From Adiantum capillus-veneris (Eukaryota; Streptophyta; Polypodiopsida; Polypodiales; Pteridaceae), in assembly GCA_014529385.2 (NCBI GenBank), contig CM043944.1:75079884-75143883 (forward strand): DNA of 64,000 bases. Reading direction: 5' to 3'. Of the stretch, positions 56,973 to 64,000 are shown in pieces. Both the position numbers and the translations under genes were made by a program. The notes beneath the pieces were generated by a model. It was not told the origin of the DNA. It did not search any database and saw nothing but the letters and a program-made list of their open reading frames with translations. Each line of letters opens with the position of its first letter. The first letter of the stretch is position 1.

Positions 56973-58240
56973 TCAGTCCACAAAGGGGAGTAATCCCAAA
57001 GCTTTGCGGAAAGCTTCAAGCTTCTCACGAGACAATGCCTTTGTGAAAAGATCTGCAAGGTTGTTCTGTGTTGGCAGATAAGCCAAGCTAATCTCTCCTG
57101 CTGAGAGCCTCTCCCTGACATAGTGGTAATGCACCTCAATGTGCTTTGTGCGAGCATAAAAAACTAGGTTCCTCGCAACTGCCAATGCGCCCTGACTGTC
57201 AGTGTAGATAGTGTTGGCAGTGTCTTGTCCAACAGTCAAATCAGCCATAAGGCGTCTGAGCCATACACACTCAACCGTAGCTGTGAAGACTGCCATGTAC
57301 TCAGCCTTACAACTCGAAGTGGCCATAGTAGGTTGCTTCTTGCTTAACCATGATATACATGAACTACCAAGCATGAAACAAAAACCACTTGTGGACACTC
57401 GCATGTCAAAACAACCAACCCAACCTGAGTCCAAAAAAGCATGTAAGTCTGGCGGCAATGATTCCCCCTTGGGATAAAACAAGCCAAGATGTAAAGTGCC
57501 ACTAAGGTAGCGGAAAATCCTCTTGATAGCTTGCCAATGCTTAGACCCTAGGCTATGCATAAATTTGCTGACCTGTGAGACTGCAAACTGAATATCCGGC
57601 CTCGTGTTGCATACATAAATGAGGCAGCCAACAACAGTTTGATAAAGAGTGACATCAACAGGATTGCCAACATCATGTAGACTCAACTTCAAACCTGTTT
57701 CCATGGGAGTGGCAATAGGTTTGCAATCCTCAAGTCCAAACTTACATAGCAATGTCTCTATGTAACTTTTTTGACACAAGGCAATACCACCATCACACTG
57801 CTTAAACTGTATACCTAAGTAATGATGCAACAACCCCAAATCTTTTATCTTGAAAGTAGCATTCAAATCAGCCTTAAAAATTCAGCAATATCTCTCTCAT
57901 TTGGTCCAGTGATCAACAAATCATCAACATAAAGAACCACAATGAGAAGTACATCACCCTCACGCTTTACATCCAATGTGCTTTCTGTTGGACTGTTACG
58001 AAAGCCTCGTTTGACCAAATGAGTGTCAGCTTTCTCATACCAAGCATGAGGAGATTGCTTCAACCCATACAAAGCCTTCTTACATCTGCACAGTTTATCC
58101 TCTTGTCCTTTTATGACAAAACCGCGAGGCTACGTTACATAAACTTCCTCAAATATGTCACCATTCAAGAAAGCAGTAACAATGTCTGATTGATGTACAT
58201 CCCAACCAAAATGAGCTGCCAATGCACATAGAAAACTATA
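56973..58240 (-). pseudogene. Copia RT C-terminal half and RNase H
   Basis: The first RT catalytic Asp is in VHQSDIVTAFLNG (58.2 kb). A TAG then replaces a likely Gln before PRGF, and the second catalytic box is intact as VVLYVDDLLITG near 57930. After a frameshift at about 57863 a 297-codon frame runs through QVSKFMHSLGSKHWQA and RNase H (SSCKAEYMAVFTA, YTDSQGALAVARN, TKHIEVHYHYVRE) to a stop at 56973. Confidence 0.9.
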
Positions 58241-59619
58241 GTAGTCATACGACAAGTGGGAGCAAAAGTCTCTTCATAATCTATGCCTTTTTGCTGTGCA
58301 TAACCCTTTGCAACAAGTCGAGCCTTATGGCGATCGATCTCACCATCCGGCTTGCGTTTCAACTTGTAAACCCACTTCGTACCAATGGCCTTTTTGCCAG
58401 GAGGCAAATCACACAAAGTCCATGTGTCGTTTTCTATAAGTACATCATATTCTGATTGCATGGCAGCCATCCAATTTTTTGAATTTTGTGCTTCATCAAA
58501 AGACAGAGGCTCCTCAACATCATGTAAGCTAGACACAGCCAAAGCATAACAATCTGATGCATAAGATGCATGGTGAGAGCCTAAACGAGTACGACTAGAC
58601 AAAGGTGCATCCAATTTACTGTCACGCAAAGTGTGCACCAGCCATTTTGGCATACCTCTAGCCTGCTCATTTTCAGCCCTTTCCTCATCAAGTACATCAT
58701 GTACATCTGCATCAGTAATAGGCTGATCTAGAACATTTTCATAAACCCCCATAGTCTGTACATTTGCCTCATTGGAACTTACATTCGTATTTCCACCACT
58801 GAAAAGAGGCAACAAAGTGTCATAAATGTCCTGTGAGCTTACATTATTGTCTCTAGTACATGACAGCAAGGGCTGAACAGAATTTTCCACAAACACTACA
58901 TCTCGTGAAACCAGAATATACTTTGTTTGCGGATGATATAACCTGTAACCTTTGCTTTCAGCACTATAACCAACCAAAATACATTTGACAGCCTTATCAT
59001 CCAATTTTATGCGCTGTGTTTGTGGCACCAAAGCAGATGCCAAACAACCAAAAACACGCATGTGCTCAATAGAAGGCTTTCTATCATGCCATGCTTCATA
59101 TGGAGTAATAGACTGCAAAGCTTTCGTAGTACACCTGTTAAGTACATAAGCGACACACATGATGGCCTCAAGCCAAAAAGAATGCGGCAAAGTTTTACTT
59201 TTGACCATACATTGTGCCATTTCCATCAGTGACCTGATTTTCCTCTCAGCAACACCATTTTGCTGAGGTGTATAAGGCACTGTACATTGGTGTTTTATCC
59301 CACTAGCCAGAAATGCATTAAATTCATGAGACATATACTCCCCCCCTCGATCGGAATGGAGGGTGCCCATAGTACATTTCGATACATTTTTAGCCATAGA
59401 CAGAAATTGTTTGAAGCACATAAAAACTTCGGACTTTGCTTTAAGCGGAAATACGCATGCATACCTAGAGTAATCATCAATGAAAGTCATGCAGTAAAGG
59501 TAATTGCCCAAGGACGGAGTTTGCATGGGCCCACAAACATCACTATGCACAAGTTGCAACTTGCATGTGGCCCGAACTGAACCATCCTTTGGAAACTTAG
59601 AACGCTGCATCTTACCCAA
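58165..59619 (-). CDS. Copia integrase and start of RT
   Basis: A 484-codon open frame. Integrase residues: D in HSDVCGPMQ, D in HSDRGGEY, E in NGVAERKIR; then FGCLASALVP and the copia C-terminal region. RT begins NWMAAMQSEYDVL and KPDGEIDRHKARLVAKGY, and the frame is lost just after FAPTCRMTTI near 58260. Confidence 0.92.
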   Translation of the reverse strand: MGKMQRSKFPKDGSVRATCKLQLVHSDVCGPMQTPSLGNYLYCMTFIDDYSRYACVFPLKAKSEVFMCFKQFLSMAKNVSKCTMGTLHSDRGGEYMSHEFNAFLASGIKHQCTVPYTPQQNGVAERKIRSLMEMAQCMVKSKTLPHSFWLEAIMCVAYVLNRCTTKALQSITPYEAWHDRKPSIEHMRVFGCLASALVPQTQRIKLDDKAVKCILVGYSAESKGYRLYHPQTKYILVSRDVVFVENSVQPLLSCTRDNNVSSQDIYDTLLPLFSGGNTNVSSNEANVQTMGVYENVLDQPITDADVHDVLDEERAENEQARGMPKWLVHTLRDSKLDAPLSSRTRLGSHHASYASDCYALAVSSLHDVEEPLSFDEAQNSKNWMAAMQSEYDVLIENDTWTLCDLPPGKKAIGTKWVYKLKRKPDGEIDRHKARLVAKGYAQQKGIDYEETFAPTCRMTTIVFYVHWQLILVGMYINQTLLLLS

Positions 59620-59820
59620 ATAGAGCCTTCACAAACATGTTTGACAGGTGCTTCAAGAGGCGGAAAAGAAGCAACCAGATCAGATTTCTTCAAAATTTAC
59701 AAACTGAAAAAACGTGCATGCCAAAGTTTTGTATCTGAAATAGCCTTTGAATCTGCAACAGCATTGCAAAATTTTGTCCACACTTGTCATACAAAGTGAG
59801 CTTATACATCCCACGACAGA
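59620..59820 (-). pseudogene. Copia GAG-pre-integrase segment, frameshifted
   Basis: KLWHARF and related pieces are readable only by switching frames about three times between the protease and the integrase frame. Confidence 0.65.
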
Positions 59821-61206
59821 AAAGATTTCATCACCAAAACTGAGATCATGAATTGTACATCTGTCATCCATAAATTTGACTACAAGTCTAAGTCTAGCAA
59901 GTGTGGATACAGACAAGAGATTCTTCTTGATCCCAAGTACATAAAGTGCATCAACAAGTGTGAAGGAATTGCCATTTGCAGCAGTAAGCACAATCTTTCC
60001 AACTCTCTGAACCGGATAAGAGGCATTGTTGGCACAAGTGACTGAATTCCCATGAGGGACAGACTCGAGAGATGTAAACAATTCACGATGTGAGGTAATA
60101 TGCTTTGTAGCACTTCTGTCAAAATACCACACATGTGAATCTGCAGCAACAGACAAGCATGCATCATGGACAACAGGATTGTAAGTGCACTCTACGCTAG
60201 AAGCCCATTCTGCATCAACATCAGCAACAGAGTCTCCTTTCACAGAAGACTCAACAATGGCTGCATTTGTAGTGGAATCACCCTCTTTCTTCTTAGCCTC
60301 TTTGGTCTTCAACTTAGGACACGACTTGATCAAGTGATCATTAGCTTTACAATAATGGCAACGCATCTTCTTTTTGCCCTTATCAGCAGAATTTCCAGAC
60401 GAATTGTTGCCAGCTGAAGCATTAGGAACAGAAGTTTTGCCACTCGCTGCAGAACCATAAGAAGTGGCCGCATTGCACTTACCACCCTTTCTTTGAGAAG
60501 CAATAAAAGCCTGTTCAACTGCACGTTGCCTAGTTCTGTTTTTTCTGGAAAGTGACTCTTGCAACAGCAATGTACATAATGCATCAAACTTGACAACTTC
60601 AGGATTTCTTTGGGTCATCAATCTCCAAGTACTAGCAAAAGTCTGGTAGGAATCTGGTAAGGCATCAAGAATAGTCTGCACAAGGGAACTGTCTGAAATG
60701 ACTTCAGCTGCAGAAATAAGTTGCTCATTGATATCCTTGACACCAGCAAGGAAAGTGTCCATATCATCTTCCTCATGCATAATCTTCGACTCCAGCTCTT
60801 TAAGCAGTAAAGCAATTTTAGCCTCATTGCGGCTTGCATAAAGACCTGCTAGAATATCCCAAGCTTGTTTTGCAGATTTTGCTGAACGAATGTGAGGAAC
60901 AATGGTGCACTTCATAGACAACACAATCAATGCATGAGCCTGCGTATCCTTTACATCCCAACGAGCTTGTTCTACCGTAGTCAAAACAACTCTAATAGCA
61001 GCAATCCTTGCAGCAAGACGTGCAACATCCTGAACATCGCCTACATCCTCAAAACTAGGACGTACATCAATGCCCTGCACAATGTTCCAGACACCCTTTG
61101 ACACAAGAACATGTTGCATCATATAAGCCCACATAGGGTAGTTGTCCCCATCCAACCTGTCCTCAACAGCAAGCATCTTGAACACATCTATGTTGTTGTC
61201 AGCCAT
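59821..61206 (-). CDS. Copia Gag and protease, copy B
   Basis: Starts MADNNIDVFKMLAVEDRLDG. UBN2-type Gag spans about residues 10-230, then zinc knuckle CHYCKANDHLIKSC near residue 285, then the protease region. The protease active site reads YFDRSATKHIT, where copy A has YFDSGATKHIT, so the DSG triad is lost here. The frame runs on into non-homologous sequence to 59680. Confidence 0.92.
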
Positions 61207-61554
61207 GGTAAATGTTGCACCTTATGTGAAAACTACCCAAAAATAGGAGAAAAGGAGCGGGAACAACACGTGCTATATAGCACAAACCGTAGAAGACTAT
61301 GAGACACCTGTTATGCAGAAAACGACACTGGCAGAAATTCTGCGCAAAATGATGAAACAACCTGTGCAATACTGCCTGTAGTGGAAACGGAGGCCGAAAT
61401 GAGCCCGAATCAAAATTCTAAGCAAACTTAGCTCTACGAGCTGTCCTAAAATTTTTGTCGACCTACGAACGCTTGCCAAAGCTCACTGAAATCGGAGAAA
61501 GTGAGCAGTCGTGTGCTGGAGCAGCTGGTGACTAAGCCCGGGAGGACGCAACCT

Positions 61555-61566
61555 GTTCTGATACCA
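61555..61566 (-). other. Primer-binding site of copia copy B
   Basis: TGGTATCAGAAC on the minus strand, one base different from copy A, two bases inside the LTR edge. Confidence 0.9.
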
Positions 61567-61568
61567 AT

Positions 61569-61795
61569 TGTTGGAATTAGGGTTGCAGAGAAATGCACAC
61601 AGCTTGGAGAAGATGAAGGAAGCTCAAGGCACACAATAGAGAGTGTGTTACTTAGTATGCAATGGAAAGATTGATAGCCCTAAAGTGATGGGCGTATATA
61701 CAATGCTCGGGGGAAAAAACCTCCTAAAGAGGAAAAAATTACCCCGACGGTCTTAGTGTGTTCACACACATCACTACCACATGTATATGATAACA
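61569..61795 (-). repeat. 5' LTR of copia copy B
   Basis: TGTTGGAATT...GATAACA, 227 bp, paired with 56671-56897. Confidence 0.95.
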
Positions 61796-62705
61796 CCATG
61801 AAAGCTCCACTTTGAAAAAGAACCAATACTAACTCAAAACTCTTGCGTGTGTGAAGATTAGGTGTAGCCTCGCTCCGAATTGCACAGATGGAGTGCTCAT
61901 TCGACCTGTTAAAAACCCTAAATTTATGCTTCGATTCTTTGTCGTGACCATTTCATGGAAGCTTCAGTACTTCATTGGAGAATCCCAAGTAATTCTTTGA
62001 GGAGGCAAAACCCTAATTGGAGGCCTCACAGCCTCAACCATGTAGTGGAAGCAGCATGGGACTGCACTAGCACCCTGTAAAGGAATGGTTGTATCTACTT
62101 GCTCATATGCCCAAATGAACTCATTCTTGGCTCTAAAACTTCCCACACAACTTGAGCAACGATGGCACCATCGTTGATGTGGCATTTTGAGCTATTTTAA
62201 GGCTATTTTTGACCATTTTAAGGTCATTTCTAGCCATTTTTAGCCCAAAAATGCCACTTTTTGTCCGTAAAAAGCCCAAACGAGCTAGGAAAAATCCCTG
62301 ATATTGTGGAAAAATCCCATTGGGCTCAAATTTCATTTTAATCTCATTTTCCCACTTGGTAAGCACTTTGGACACGTCTTTTATGCCAGCGCACGAAACC
62401 TGCTACTATTTTTGGTCGAGATTGCCCGCATTGAACTTTCTAGGCAAAACGAGCGTGCCACTTTGATACACTTGACATTGTACATTTCTAAAGAAAAATA
62501 GGTATATATTTATGTAAAAAAGCATGCCATAGTGCCATGTCTAGGGCCTCGCCCGCCCGACAAGGTATGTACATGGCTCCAGCCGTGGCATCTATTTTCA
62601 CATATATCACACTATGTACATTATAGCATTCGGTCCCACACATCACAAACATTAAGAGTGAGGTAGATATTTTAATTTCATATTATGAACGTGCCATGGA
62701 ACGAC

Positions 62706-64000
62706 GATGCAAAATAAATAGATGAAATAAAGAATCTGTATGGGTATAAGGTAACCATTACAAGAAGAGCATAGCTCTTTTCATAACCTCCCGACCACCC
62801 GCGAGCTATCTCAATCTCAATCTCAATCACAATCGAAATCTCAATCTTGTGCACAATCTTAATCTAAATCACAATCACACTCTCAATCTCTGGATGAAAA
62901 CAATGATCATAATCCAAATCGTAACACGATCACAATCTCAATATCATGACACCTTGCACATATCCCGTTTCACACATTGATTTTTGGAACTTCTACAAAA
63001 TAGCCAAGAGAACATACTCGTGCAACCAATTCAACATGAAAATCAAATTAGAAAACATAATTTTGTATTATCATAAAAGAGTATAATCAGTTCTTGATTG
63101 GATCAAACAAAAGACATATTACTTGTGTATATTTGTTTGTAAGCTAACTTGTTGCTCCTTGTAGGTTACCTTGCTACTACTGCTGCCAATTTGTTTCTGC
63201 CATAACTTTGTCATACAAACTCATGGTATACACTTCCAAGTACTCAAAACGATGGTAACAGGTTTGGTCTACAAGGCATCGTGGACATAATTGCGAAAAA
63301 CTTCTTCTTTTGACTAAAAATCCAACTTTTAGGTCGCGACTCATAAAAACCCTATTTTTTTATCTCCACAAATTTTCAACTTATTCTAAGCCTACCCATG
63401 TATTTTAAGATAAAACACATAAAAATAAAACATTGATATTAATAAAAACATCAATTTTAACTATGTTTTTATTGTATTGTTCGTAGACAGACTATCTGTT
63501 ATTCATTGATCTTTATCGAATATATTTTTAGTGCATTATTAAAAAAGAAGAGAATACATTTTCTCTCTCAATATCTTAAACTTATTTACATAAGTCTAAT
63601 ACTCTCTATCTGATAAAATATTCAGCAATCTTTCAAATCATGTTGAACAAAAGATATGGCCTATTATATTCCTTTCGACTTTAAGAATTTTCATAAATAA
63701 GTCCTATTACATTCTACCCTTATCAAAATTTACTCTGTCCTTAGAACTGGAAGGAGGGTTTTCAACATACAAAAACATCAAAGTCAACTGAAGAGGCATC
63801 TTTTACAAGATATATCTTAACTAAAACTTCAAGAAGAATCCTACTTCAAAGCTTCCTAACTCTACAATCAAAATGATTTTTAGTTTTGTCTTTAGAATGA
63901 CTATTTCACTATCTCATGTCTTTTGTTTAAAACAAGATTATCTAAAAAAACTTTATTTTTGCATCCTCACAAAAGTTGATATTCCAGAGAGGAATTTACA
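62706..64000. other. No gene seen; imperfect hexanucleotide repeat
   Basis: AT-rich flank. From about 62811 to 62960 a CAATCT/CAATCA/AAATCT array of roughly 20 imperfect units. No retroelement domain continues from the element cut at 49531. Confidence 0.6.

Larger units (their letters stand above)
56671..61795 (-). mobile_element. Complete Ty1/copia element, copy B, with target duplication
   Basis: 5125 bp with two 227-bp LTRs. CCATG lies at 56666-56670 and again at 61796-61800, a perfect 5-bp target duplication. Order on the minus strand: LTR, primer site, Gag, protease, integrase, RT, RNase H, polypurine tract, LTR, which is copia order. Several frameshifts make it non-autonomous. Confidence 0.97.
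56541..62705 (-). repeat. 5' LTR of the gypsy element, split by a copia insertion
   Basis: 56541-56670 and 61796-62705 together match the left LTR 49532-50543. The end reads GGAACGAC|GATGC where the left copy has GGCACGACA. Divergence is about 8 percent in the stretches I compared by eye. No TGG-type primer site follows its inner edge. Confidence 0.85.

Noticed and set aside
62811-62960. CRISPR or telomere-like array
   Set aside because: The hexamer is CAATCT-type and irregular, not the plant telomere repeat, with no spacers.

Overview
The window looks like repeat-rich nuclear DNA of a land plant. The evidence is spliceosomal GT-AG introns, plant-type Ty3/gypsy and Ty1/copia retrotransposons primed by initiator-Met tRNA, LINEs with plant zf-RVT ends, a tRNA-derived SINE, and one 7-exon inositol-polyphosphate 5-phosphatase gene resembling Arabidopsis 5PTase11. 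The retrotransposon types suggest a large genome, possibly fern or another non-seed plant, but the sequence alone does not prove this. Nothing bacterial, organellar or CRISPR-like was seen. All family names come from reading the translations; no database was searched.

Layout. 1-11.3 kb is a three-level retrotransposon nest. A decayed plus-strand gypsy element (6.05-11.3 kb) was entered by a minus-strand gypsy element with a 365-bp LTR (2.75-6.05 kb). That element was in turn cut by a third minus-strand gypsy element with a 1.53-kb LTR (1-2.75 kb, running off the left edge). 11.4-13.46 kb is a 5'-end fragment of a copia family whose full-length relative lies at 56.67-61.80 kb. 13.5-16.7 kb holds unrecognised sequence, a tandemly duplicated K/E-rich reading frame and a 288-bp MITE.

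16.74-26.65 kb is the most unusual part: about 9.9 kb between imperfect terminal inverted repeats. On the minus strand it carries a multi-exon gene with a putative D-D-E transposase layout. Directly downstream is a TATA-driven histone H3-like gene whose tail keeps the K4 context but not the K9 or K27 contexts. On the plus strand is an unrecognised multi-exon gene set. The two gene groups converge on a cluster of long palindromes.

26.7-33.5 kb holds a probable gypsy 3' LTR and a decayed LINE interrupted by a copia LTR fragment. 33.5-33.9 kb has a SINE between two poly(C) tracts. 34.6-39.3 kb is the single intact cellular gene: its seven exons join in frame to 505 codons plus a stop. 41-46.6 kb is mostly repeats, a long microsatellite and a LINE 3' fragment.

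46.6-49.5 kb is a truncated minus-strand gypsy element. 49.53-62.71 kb is a second minus-strand gypsy element with 1-kb LTRs. Its right LTR contains a complete copia element (56671-61795) with matching 5-bp target duplications. 62.7-64 kb is AT-rich with no gene seen.

Most retroelement frames carry stops and frameshifts, many of them explicable as C-to-T decay. The 5-phosphatase gene reads intact, and the H3-like frame has one internal stop that a phase-0 intron could remove.
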